Notes under the pieces: model-generated | Told to the model about the DNA's origin: nothing | Seen by the model: the letters and a program-made list of their open reading frames with translations, nothing else | Databases searched by the model: none | In this document: one piece after another, positions 42,165 to 49,365 of the stretch | Position numbering within the stretch: the stretch's first letter is position 1 | Layout of the letters: the number at the start of each line of letters is the position of its first letter | NCBI RefSeq assembly: GCF_037055275.1 | Contig: NZ_CP146343.1 | Coordinates: 4,896,001 to 4,960,000 of the forward strand | DNA length: 64,000 nucleotides | Source of the DNA: Pseudomonas sp. ML2-2023-3 | GTDB lineage: Bacteria; Pseudomonadota; Gammaproteobacteria; Pseudomonadales; Pseudomonadaceae | Reading direction: 5' to 3' | Program-made: the position numbers and the translations under genes

Positions 42165-43934
42165 TCATCTCTCACTGAACGCCGTGGTGCCAAACGGATG
42201 ATAGGTTTCGCGACTGACTACCTTGGCCTGGCTGTCCAGTTCAAGGGTGCAAGAGCCCAGAAGATCGCCAAGAGAGTAGCGATATTGTCGATTGGCTAGC
42301 CCTTTGGGGGGTGAGTCTTTCCAGTGCAACACTTGCACACTGTTGCGACCCGCCTGCGCGCTGATCACGTACAAGGTTTCGCCGGTGGCGTTGTTGGTGC
42401 GAACTTCCAGCCCCGGCAGATAGCGAGTCTCGCTGATGACGGTACGGACATTGGTTTGTACCGAGCGGATCTTGCGCTGACGCAAGCCGTCAACATCGTA
42501 AATATAATGCTCGCGGTCATCGAGTCCCGACTCGCGCTCAACCGGTCTGACTTCGCTTAGCTGGTTGCGCAGGTTCCACCCCAGAGCCCGCGCATTATCC
42601 AGAGATCGCAGATTGCCGCACGGATCAAAACCTGCCTCAATCTCGGCTTGCGTGGGTGCCTGTCCATTGTGTTCGGCCAGGCACCGATTGCTGTATTTGC
42701 CAGCCGTCAGCACGCGCCCATGCCTTTGCGGCCCCTTGTGAATCAGCTCCAGTAAATTGCCTGCTCCGTCGTAACCGTAGGCTTGATGGTATGAGGCCAC
42801 TGCCTGAGGATCCGCAATCTGGTCTGGCCCACGGTTGTCACTTCCGGCCTCCCACCCCGTGGCCTCGACCAGTTGGTAAAGGCTGTCGTAGGTGTAATGG
42901 TTGATCGGCTCGATGCGCTGGTTGGCGAAATGACGAACCGCCAAGGCCTTGTCCTCGATACTCAGGATATTGCCGACCGGGTCATGGACGTAGTTCAAAT
43001 CCTGCAAGGCTTGCTGCTGTGGCAGGCTGGCGTACAGACGTAAAAGCCGGCCTGTTTGAGGCGCGTAATCCAACAGGCTGACAACACCATTGCCAGCGGT
43101 TTGACCCGTGATCTCACCTTGGGCGTTGTAATGAATATCGCGCACCAGCACTTTCGGCTCGGCCTCCTTGAGGCGCAACCGGGTCTGGCGCAGCTGACCG
43201 TCCACGTTGTGATCAAACTGTTGCTGGTTGCCCTGGGCGTCGGTTTGCATCACAAGCTCACCCAAGGCGTTGAAGACCATCTGCGTGGTGGCGCCCTCCC
43301 CGGACTCAAGCAACTCATCGCGATCGCTCAGTGGCTCTGGCCAGTGCGGCGGCACAAGCGCCCGCAAAAAAAACTGTTGTTGTGCAAGCAACGCCCCTTT
43401 GATTGAGAAGTGACTGAAATGACAGGTGCCTGCCGGGCTATCGAGGCGGATTACCTGGCCATACTGGTTACGCCCGGCAACAGCCCCATCCGCCGCGCCG
43501 TACACGTAACGCGCAATGCAGGATTCAGAGCTGTTCAACGCCTGTTCAAAAACAGCCGTGGGACGCAGCAATTCGTCATACTCGACCTTTTGCTGACTCC
43601 AGCGCCCGTCCCAACTGTGCAGCACCTGCCCGAGTTCACCGGTCAGATTGACCCGCACACCGGCATCCACGCTGCGCGAGGTCAACAGCACTCCCGACAG
43701 GGAATACATATTCTCAAGGTTGCTCGGGGTAGATGGATCCTCTGCCCGCAACGCCCATAACCGCGGATCCCATTGCGCCGCAGCCCTGCCCACTGCATCG
43801 AACTTGATTCGACTGACACGCGCCTCGGCAACCGTGCTGCTGGCAGCACTGCAATAAGCGACCGAGCGCACCGTCCGGCCTTGCGGGTCCGAAACAGCCA
43901 GGGTGGGCGTATAGCGATCCTGATCCAACATCAT
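42165..43934 (-). CDS. Rhs repeat (TcC-like) protein, N-terminal and core part
   Basis: This 589-residue product starts at ATG 43934, with GAG five bases upstream; a GTG at 43958 is also in frame. It opens with TPTLAVSDPQGRTVRSVAY, typical of the short Pseudomonas Rhs/TccC-like proteins rather than VgrG- or PAAR-linked ones. YD-type repeats follow (YDGAGNLLELIHKG, NQLSEVRPVERESGLDDREHYIYDVDGLRQRK, LPGLEVRTNN, HPFGTTA). In the family these repeats build a hollow shell that encloses the C-terminal toxin. The product ends early at TGA 42165, before the DPxG self-cleavage region. Confidence 0.85.
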   Translation of the reverse strand: MMLDQDRYTPTLAVSDPQGRTVRSVAYCSAASSTVAEARVSRIKFDAVGRAAAQWDPRLWALRAEDPSTPSNLENMYSLSGVLLTSRSVDAGVRVNLTGELGQVLHSWDGRWSQQKVEYDELLRPTAVFEQALNSSESCIARYVYGAADGAVAGRNQYGQVIRLDSPAGTCHFSHFSIKGALLAQQQFFLRALVPPHWPEPLSDRDELLESGEGATTQMVFNALGELVMQTDAQGNQQQFDHNVDGQLRQTRLRLKEAEPKVLVRDIHYNAQGEITGQTAGNGVVSLLDYAPQTGRLLRLYASLPQQQALQDLNYVHDPVGNILSIEDKALAVRHFANQRIEPINHYTYDSLYQLVEATGWEAGSDNRGPDQIADPQAVASYHQAYGYDGAGNLLELIHKGPQRHGRVLTAGKYSNRCLAEHNGQAPTQAEIEAGFDPCGNLRSLDNARALGWNLRNQLSEVRPVERESGLDDREHYIYDVDGLRQRKIRSVQTNVRTVISETRYLPGLEVRTNNATGETLYVISAQAGRNSVQVLHWKDSPPKGLANRQYRYSLGDLLGSCTLELDSQAKVVSRETYHPFGTTAFSER

Positions 43935-44143
43935 CACTACTCGCAGGCGGGAAGTCACCGATAGTTAATCCTCGGGGCTGCCGCGCTTCGACTGTCAACT
44001 ATGACAGTTACGACTAACGGCATTGCCCCGGCTCAGTTAAGGTTGTGAGTTAAATCGTCCGTAAACCCGGGCCTGGGCCTAAACTGGGTAGTGAACCTGG
44101 GCGAATCCGCTACGCGCCCACAGTCGTATAACGAGACCTTGCA

Positions 44144-44608
44144 ATGCTTATCGGCGTGTTACTGATCATCACCTGGCTTGTCCTGCTGCTGCGCTATCCG
44201 GCCAAGGCATTGCCGGTTTCGTTGGCGGCAGTGTTCGGGCTTGCGGTAGTCGCAGCCTCGGTAGCGTGGCTGGACAGCCGCGAAAATGCGCAACTGGCAC
44301 GCCTGGAGCTGCGTATCGTCTATGACCCCGCGCAATGCCCGGCAGACCGGCCATTGCAGCTGACCCTGAAAAACAGCAATGACGTACCACTGGTCGAACT
44401 CGGCTGGCGCATTGCTGCCTATGCTCCTGGCGATACCGTCAACCTTGCCGACAACCTCTATACCGCCCCTCGCTACCGCGGCCCCGGTGAACTGCAGGCG
44501 GGTGCAAGCTGGCAGGACTGCTTGCCGATGCCGCCCCTGCGTGCCGGTTATCGTCCACAAACCCTCGAATTCCGGGCCGAACGCCTGCAGGGCAGTTTTT
44601 CCAACTAA
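44144..44608 (+). CDS. Small membrane-anchored protein of unknown function
   Basis: This 154-residue protein has two N-terminal hydrophobic segments (about 2-16 and 22-42), then a soluble domain rich in beta-strand (LARLELRIVYDPAQCPADRPLQLTLKNSNDVPLVELGWRIAAYAPG) with two cysteines (about 66 and 125) that could pair in the periplasm. I do not recognise a named domain. It is followed after ten bases by an SDR gene with its own ribosome site, so the two form one transcript. Confidence 0.82.
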   Translation: MLIGVLLIITWLVLLLRYPAKALPVSLAAVFGLAVVAASVAWLDSRENAQLARLELRIVYDPAQCPADRPLQLTLKNSNDVPLVELGWRIAAYAPGDTVNLADNLYTAPRYRGPGELQAGASWQDCLPMPPLRAGYRPQTLEFRAERLQGSFSN

Positions 44609-44618
44609 GGATTTTTCC

Positions 44619-45443
44619 ATGCTGCGTGTTTTGATCACCGGTTGCTCCAGTGGTATTGGTCGCGCCCTGGCCGACGCCTTCAAGGCGGCGGGTCATGAGG
44701 TGTGGGCCAGCGCCCGCAAGCCTGAAGACGTGGCCCGACTGGCAGCCGCGGGATTTAACGCGGTCCTGCTGGACGTGAACGACCCTCAGGCGCTGGCACA
44801 GCTAGCCGAACGCCTGTCACGAGACGGTGGCGGGCTGGACGTACTGATCAATAACGCAGGTTTCGGCGCCATGGGTCCGTTGCTCGATGGCGGAGTCGAG
44901 GGCTTGCAACAGCAGTTTGAAACCAATGTGTTTTCAGTGGTCGGTGTCACCCGTGCCCTGTTTGCGGCGCTACGCCGCAGCAAGGGCCTGGTGGTCAATA
45001 TCGGCAGTGTTTCCGGTGTACTGGTGACCCCGTTTGCGGGGGCCTATTGCGCCTCAAAAGCCGCCGTTCATGCATTGAGCGATGCCCTGCGCATGGAGCT
45101 GGCACCTTTTGCCATTCGCGTACTGGAAGTGCAGCCTGGCGCTATCGACACCCACTTTGCCAAAAATGCCAGTGCCCAGGCCGAACAGTTAATCGACCAG
45201 CAGTCCGCCTGGTGGCCCGTGCGTGAGGGTATTCGCGCCCGGGCAAAAGCCTCGCAAGACAACCCCACCCCGGTAACAGACTTCGCTCAAGCGGTGCTCA
45301 AGGCCGTACAAAAACCTTCCCCGCCGATGGTGCTGCGTTACGGCAATGGCAGCCGTGCCATGCCGTTGCTGGCAGCACTGGTGCCCCGCAGGCTGCTGCA
45401 CAAAATCCTGATGAAACGCTTTGGGCTGAACGCATCGTTGTGA
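44619..45443 (+). CDS. Short-chain dehydrogenase/reductase
   Basis: This 274-residue classical SDR has the cofactor motif TGCSSGIG (about residues 8-15), NNAG (about 82-85), the catalytic Ser in NIGSVSGV and YCASK (Tyr and Lys about 150-154). It resembles the group annotated as NADP-dependent oxidoreductases acting on steroids or retinol, but its substrate cannot be inferred. AAGGA lies seven bases before the ATG at 44619. Confidence 0.92.
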   Translation: MLRVLITGCSSGIGRALADAFKAAGHEVWASARKPEDVARLAAAGFNAVLLDVNDPQALAQLAERLSRDGGGLDVLINNAGFGAMGPLLDGGVEGLQQQFETNVFSVVGVTRALFAALRRSKGLVVNIGSVSGVLVTPFAGAYCASKAAVHALSDALRMELAPFAIRVLEVQPGAIDTHFAKNASAQAEQLIDQQSAWWPVREGIRARAKASQDNPTPVTDFAQAVLKAVQKPSPPMVLRYGNGSRAMPLLAALVPRRLLHKILMKRFGLNASL

Positions 45444-45456
45444 TGCCCAGGCACTT

Positions 45457-45541
45457 GTGGGAGCGGGCTTGCTCGCGATGGCATCTCCTCGGTTTTCCTG
45501 AAAGACCGCAGCGTTTGTATCGCGAGCAAGCCCGCTCCCAC
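45457..45541. repeat. REP doublet, GTGGGAGCGGGCTTGCTCGCGA family
   Basis: Perfect outer arms (GTGGGAGCGGGCTTGCTCGCGA and complement) enclose a diverged centre. It lies between the convergent SDR and LysR genes. Confidence 0.95.
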
Positions 45542-45560
45542 AGTGTTTGCGAAACCACGT

Positions 45561-46445
45561 TCACGCATGGGCCTTCATGAAATCGATAAATACCCGCACT
45601 TTCAGCGGTAGATGACGGGTATCAGGGTAAAGCGCATAAACCCCCTGGCGGGTCAGTTGCCAGCCGGGCAGCAGCCGCACCAGTCGCCCGGCCCGCAAGT
45701 CCTCCTCAACCAGCCAGTCGGGCAAGATCGCCACACCCTGCCCCGTCAAGGCAAAAGCCTGCAGTACCGATGAGTTTTGCGCCTTGATCCGCGCCCGCGA
45801 AGGGTTGGGCTGGTAAGGCCTGACCAGGCCACTGCTCAACTCGGTAATGTTCAATTCCCCTACCCGGCCATGCTCCAGCCACGGCGTTTGCTCCAGGGCC
45901 TGCACGCTGTTGATGGGCGCCACGCTGGCGACAAAGGACGGGGACGCCACGGGCACAATCTCGAACGTACTCAACTGCACGGCACGATGACTGGAATCAA
46001 GAACCCGGCCCAGTCTCAAGGCCACATCGAAACGCTCCGAGATCAGATCCGCGTGGGTCGACGATGTCGACAAATGCACATTGAGATCGGGGTGCACGGT
46101 GCGAAACAGCTCAAGCGCCGGCACGACCTTGGCCAGCGCATACTCCACCGTGGTGGTGATACGCAGGGTGCCCTTGAGTTGGGTGTGTTCGCTGCGGGCT
46201 TCGTCAATCGCCAGCCTGGCCGCCTGCAGCATGCTCAGGCAATGCACATAAAAACGCTCACCGGCCTCGGTGAGGGCCAGCCGTCGGGTGTTGCGCGTCA
46301 GCAAGGTCACACCCAGTTCGGCCTCGAGCCGCTTGATATTGAAACTGACCACAGCACGGGTTTGTCCCAGCAAATCTGCAGCCGCCGTCAGCGAACCAGC
46401 CTCGACAACGGCTTTGAAGGTGTCGAATCGATCGAGGCTAACCAT
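45561..46445 (-). CDS. LysR-family regulator divergent from an MFS transporter
   Basis: This 294-residue protein starts MVSLDRFDTFKAVVEAGSLTAAADLLGQTRAVVSFNIKRLEAELGVTLLTRNTRRLALTEAG, the HTH of the CrgA-like LysR group, then the effector domain. The ATG at 46445 is preferred to an in-frame one at 46457. The intergenic region to the MFS gene carries a perfect 23-bp palindrome, so this protein very probably controls that transporter and itself. Confidence 0.93.
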   Translation of the reverse strand: MVSLDRFDTFKAVVEAGSLTAAADLLGQTRAVVSFNIKRLEAELGVTLLTRNTRRLALTEAGERFYVHCLSMLQAARLAIDEARSEHTQLKGTLRITTTVEYALAKVVPALELFRTVHPDLNVHLSTSSTHADLISERFDVALRLGRVLDSSHRAVQLSTFEIVPVASPSFVASVAPINSVQALEQTPWLEHGRVGELNITELSSGLVRPYQPNPSRARIKAQNSSVLQAFALTGQGVAILPDWLVEEDLRAGRLVRLLPGWQLTRQGVYALYPDTRHLPLKVRVFIDFMKAHA

Positions 46446-46459
46446 GCAACATTCCACCC

Positions 46460-46482
46460 ATTGTCAAAATAATTTTGACAAT
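46460..46482. promoter_or_regulatory. Perfect 23-bp palindrome: operator of the LysR/MFS pair
   Basis: ATTGTCAAAAT (46460-46470), a single A, then the exact complement ATTTTGACAAT (46472-46482). It lies 15 bases before the LysR start and 72 bases before the MFS start. The T-N11-A LysR consensus is contained in it. The TTGACA in the right arm could also serve as a -35 box toward the MFS gene. Confidence 0.85.
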
Positions 46483-46554
46483 CTAGCAGCGAGCGGACGG
46501 TTCCTCCACACGCAAAAGCTGCTTACTGTGCGGCCTCCAGTCAAGGAGCCGACC

Positions 46555-47778
46555 ATGGCCTACCGCAACAAAATCGCAGGGGTGTATTTACTGGGCTTTG
46601 CGCTGGACCTGGTCAACATGTTCGCCGCCTCGATTGCCTACCCGGACATCAGCCAGGAGCTGCAGGCTTCAGTCACTCAGCTGGCATGGATCGGCAATGC
46701 CTACATGCTCGGGCTGATCCTGATCATCGTGCCCAGTGTCTGGCTGACACAGCGGGTGGGGGAAAAACGCCTGATCGTACTTTCCCTGCTGCTGTTCAGT
46801 GTGGCGTCGTGGTGCGTGGCCCGGGCGGCTTCGATCGAGGCACTGATTGGCTGGCGCTTGCTTCAGGGGCTCGGTGGCGGACTGCTGATACCGGTCGGTC
46901 AGGCCATGGCCTATCGGCACTTTCCGATCCGTGACCGGGCGCGCCTGACTTCGGTGATCTTGCTGGTAGCCCTGCTGGTGCCCGCACTCTCGCCAGCTCT
47001 GGGGGGCTGGATGGTCGAAGCGATGTCCTGGCGCTGGGTGTTTTACGCCAATCTGCCGCTGGCCCTGCTCACCCTGCTGCTGGCCGGTTATTGGCTAAAA
47101 TCCGAACCACGCCTGCAAAACCCGCCTCCTCTGGATTATCAGCGTGTACGGGCGGGTGCCATCGGCATGGGCCGCTTGCTCAAAGGCCCGTTGCTGCAAG
47201 TGGCGATGCTTGCCTACCTGTTTATTCCCGGCATTTTTATCGGCACGCAACTGGTGAGTATTTTGTATTTGCACCAACTGGGTTTCAGCGCCACGCAAAC
47301 CGGTGCGCTGATGCTGCCCTGGGCGCTGGCGTCGGCGCTGGGCATTACATTGAGCCGTTACCAGTTCAACCGCCTTGGCCCCAAACCCTTGTTGCTGTTG
47401 GGCATGGGCGCACAAGCCGTGGGCATTGCCCTGTTGATCCAGATCGATGCTTCCAGCACCTGGCTGCCAATGGCGCTGTACGCGCTGATGGGATTTGGCG
47501 GCAGCCTGAGCAGCAGTACCGCGCAGAACACGGCATTTATCGACATCTCGCCCGAGCACATGGGTTATGCCAGCGCACTCTTCAATATCAACCGTCAGTT
47601 GAGTTTTCTGCTTGGCCCGGCGCTGATGATGGCCCTGTTTGGTGCATTGACCGCGATCACCTCGACGCACCACGCCTTTGCCCTATGCTTTGCCATCGGG
47701 TGCGCATTGACGCTGGTGCCGCTTATTCCCGTTCTACGCCTCGATACACCCCGCGTGCTTGCCTTGCTCGCACCCTGA
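46555..47778 (+). CDS. MFS transporter (DHA2/EmrB-like)
   Basis: This 407-residue protein starts at ATG 46555 with AAGGAG seven bases upstream. The N-terminal half is EmrB-like (LGLILIIVPSVWLTQRVGEKRL, WRLLQGLGGGLLIPVGQAM, LSPALGGWMVEAMSWRWVFYANLP). A 14-segment DHA2 protein usually has two extra segments and 450-500 residues. Here the sequence passes from PPPLDYQ straight to the second half, suggesting a 12-segment form lacking the central pair. Drug or metabolite export is likely; the substrate is unknown. Confidence 0.88.
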   Translation: MAYRNKIAGVYLLGFALDLVNMFAASIAYPDISQELQASVTQLAWIGNAYMLGLILIIVPSVWLTQRVGEKRLIVLSLLLFSVASWCVARAASIEALIGWRLLQGLGGGLLIPVGQAMAYRHFPIRDRARLTSVILLVALLVPALSPALGGWMVEAMSWRWVFYANLPLALLTLLLAGYWLKSEPRLQNPPPLDYQRVRAGAIGMGRLLKGPLLQVAMLAYLFIPGIFIGTQLVSILYLHQLGFSATQTGALMLPWALASALGITLSRYQFNRLGPKPLLLLGMGAQAVGIALLIQIDASSTWLPMALYALMGFGGSLSSSTAQNTAFIDISPEHMGYASALFNINRQLSFLLGPALMMALFGALTAITSTHHAFALCFAIGCALTLVPLIPVLRLDTPRVLALLAP

Positions 47779-47791
47779 CCTGGAGATCCTG

Positions 47792-48187
47792 ATGACTGAT
47801 TATGCGAGCTACTTCGACCTTGTAACCGAAACCCACGTCGAGATTGAAGGCTGGTTTTCCGGGCTGGAGCCCGGCGTGTTGCCAGTTCTACTGGGACGTT
47901 TTTCGCCGCAGTTTTCGATGATTGCACCCAGCGGCACAGTGCTGGATATCGATGGCGTAGAAGCACTGTTCGAACAACTGCGCGGTGCGCGCCCGGGCCT
48001 GAACATCACCCTCAGCGAGTTCAAGGGTATTGCCCTGCACGCGGGCGGTGCAGTGGTCAGTTACCGCGAGCTGCAGGAGGAGCATAACGGCAACCGCACC
48101 GACCGCCGCGCCACCGTGGTATTCGAGAAAGACGCCAGCGGCAAGGTACTGTGGCGGCATTTGCACGAGACGTTTTGCGCGGCTTGA
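47792..48187 (+). CDS. SnoaL/NTF2-like protein following the MFS gene
   Basis: This 131-residue NTF2-fold protein (DUF4440-like) includes GLEPGVLPVLLGRFSPQFSMIAPSGTVLDIDGVEALFEQLRGARPGLNI and VVFEKDASGKVLWRHLHETF. The ATG at 47792 has GGAG seven bases before it and follows the MFS stop by 13 bases, so they share a transcript and the LysR/palindrome control. It may act on or bind the exported compound; this is inference. Confidence 0.82.
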   Translation: MTDYASYFDLVTETHVEIEGWFSGLEPGVLPVLLGRFSPQFSMIAPSGTVLDIDGVEALFEQLRGARPGLNITLSEFKGIALHAGGAVVSYRELQEEHNGNRTDRRATVVFEKDASGKVLWRHLHETFCAA

Positions 48188-48203
48188 ACCCCGGTCTCGA
48201 TCG

Positions 48204-48290
48204 TGTGGGAGCGGGCTTGCTCGCGATGCAGTCACTGCGCAGTTTCAGTTAAACCGCGTCGTGGCCATCGCGGGCAAGCCCGCTCCCACA
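48204..48290. repeat. REP doublet, GTGGGAGCGGGCTTGCTCGCGA family
   Basis: Left end TGTGGGAGCGGGCTTGCTCG; right end CGCGGGCAAGCCCGCTCCCA, with one arm mismatch. It touches the stop codon of the HlyD-type gene (48291), so it forms the immediate 3' end of the efflux operon. Confidence 0.93.
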
Positions 48291-49154
48291 TTACTCGGCC
48301 TTGCCCTGATCCACGATCACCGTACACGTCGTACCCGCTGCCAGCAGGAAACCCTCCGGGATTTCATCGATGTGGATGCGCACCGGCACCCGCTGCGCCA
48401 GACGCACCCAGTTGAACGTAGGGTTTACGTCCGCCACCAGTTCACGGCTCTCGGGGTTGTCACGGTCGTAGATGCCGCGGGAGATGCTCTCGACGTGGCC
48501 CTTCAACACTTCACCGCTCATCATTTGCAGATCGGCTTTGTCGCCCACGCGGATGTGCGGCAGCTTGGTTTCTTCAAAAAAGCCATACACCCAGAACGAA
48601 TCCTGGTCGATCACGGCCATTTTCGGATCCCCCACCCGTGCATAGTCACCGCGATGCACGTTGAGGTTAGTCACGTAGCCGTCGACGGTGGCCAACACTT
48701 TGGTGCGTTTGAGATCAAGCTGCGCAGCGTCCAGTTGAGCCAGGGCGTGCTGATAATCGGCCAGGGCCGAGTCGGCGATGTTGCTGGCGTCGTCACGGTT
48801 TTCGCGGGAGATCACCAGACTGTCCATGTCGGCCCGGCGATGGGCGTTGACCTTGCGCATTTCCCAGGTCGCCTTGCGGGATGCCACCAGGGACTGTGCC
48901 TGCCTGACCACGATCTGGTAATGCTCGGGGTCGATTTCCAGCAGCACATCGCCCTTTTTCACCCACTGGTTATCCTTGACCGGCACGCCGACCACATAGC
49001 CGTTGACGTCGGCCGCAACGTTGATGATATCGGCCCGCACCCGTCCATCACGGGTCCACGGGGTGTTCATGTAATGTTCCCACAGGGTTCGGCCGATCCA
49101 TATCGCAAGGGCCAAAACCAGCAAGGTGGCGAGCAGGCTGAAGAACTTTTTCAT
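48291..49154 (-). CDS. HlyD-family periplasmic adaptor of Aae-type efflux
   Basis: This 287-residue membrane-fusion protein has one N-terminal membrane anchor (KKFFSLLATLLVLALAIWIG). It opens its periplasmic part with NTPWTRDGRVRADIINVAADVNGYVVGVPVKDNQWVKKGDVLLEIDP, the biotinyl-lipoyl-like motif of the AaeA/EmrA branch, then a short coiled-coil hairpin and KVLATVDGYVTNLNVHRGDYARVG. It links the FUSC pump to an outer-membrane channel. It is last in the operon OM lipoprotein-FUSC-DUF1656-HlyD. Confidence 0.92.
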   Translation of the reverse strand: MKKFFSLLATLLVLALAIWIGRTLWEHYMNTPWTRDGRVRADIINVAADVNGYVVGVPVKDNQWVKKGDVLLEIDPEHYQIVVRQAQSLVASRKATWEMRKVNAHRRADMDSLVISRENRDDASNIADSALADYQHALAQLDAAQLDLKRTKVLATVDGYVTNLNVHRGDYARVGDPKMAVIDQDSFWVYGFFEETKLPHIRVGDKADLQMMSGEVLKGHVESISRGIYDRDNPESRELVADVNPTFNWVRLAQRVPVRIHIDEIPEGFLLAAGTTCTVIVDQGKAE

Positions 49155-49164
49155 CGGATCGGTC

Positions 49165-49365
49165 TCAACGGTAAACAGTGAGCGCCATGGCGCCAAAAAG
49201 ACAGGCAAACAGGCTCAGGCGCAACAGCGCCGGGTGCCAGAAGAAGCGGTACAGGTCGTAGCCGGAAAACAGTCGGTCAAAGCCCCATGCCAACCCCGCC
49301 GCGATAAAAAACATCAGGGTCATGGTGGGCATGTAGACGCCGTGGAAGGCGATTTCACGAGGCAT
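49165..49365 (-). CDS. DUF1656 small membrane protein
   Basis: This 66-residue protein has two membrane segments (MPTMTLMFFIAAGLAWGF and LLRLSLFACLFGAMALTVY). It is the AaeX-like DUF1656 subunit that accompanies FUSC pumps. Its start overlaps the FUSC stop by 11 bases and its end lies ten bases before the HlyD gene. The role is unknown, but the obligate neighbourhood suggests it is a component or helper of the pump. Confidence 0.93.
   Translation of the reverse strand: MPREIAFHGVYMPTMTLMFFIAAGLAWGFDRLFSGYDLYRFFWHPALLRLSLFACLFGAMALTVYR

Larger units (their letters stand above)
41076..43934 (-). pseudogene. Rhs/TcC-like gene interrupted by one in-frame TGA
   Basis: Both Rhs segments share one frame. 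The first ends FGTTAFSER then TGA (42165-42167), and the frame continues DSSESSYRT-LCYSGKERD without shift. Rhs core sequences normally run straight through this point, from the HPFGTTA motif to YSGKERDATGLYYYG. One nonsense codon therefore separates the core from the effector domain. A C-to-T change in CGA would create it. Without read-through or restart the toxin domain is not made. Confidence 0.75.

Noticed and set aside
42165..42167. Selenocysteine or programmed read-through at the Rhs TGA
   Set aside because: No SECIS-like structure or selenoprotein context is apparent. A simple nonsense change explains the data better.
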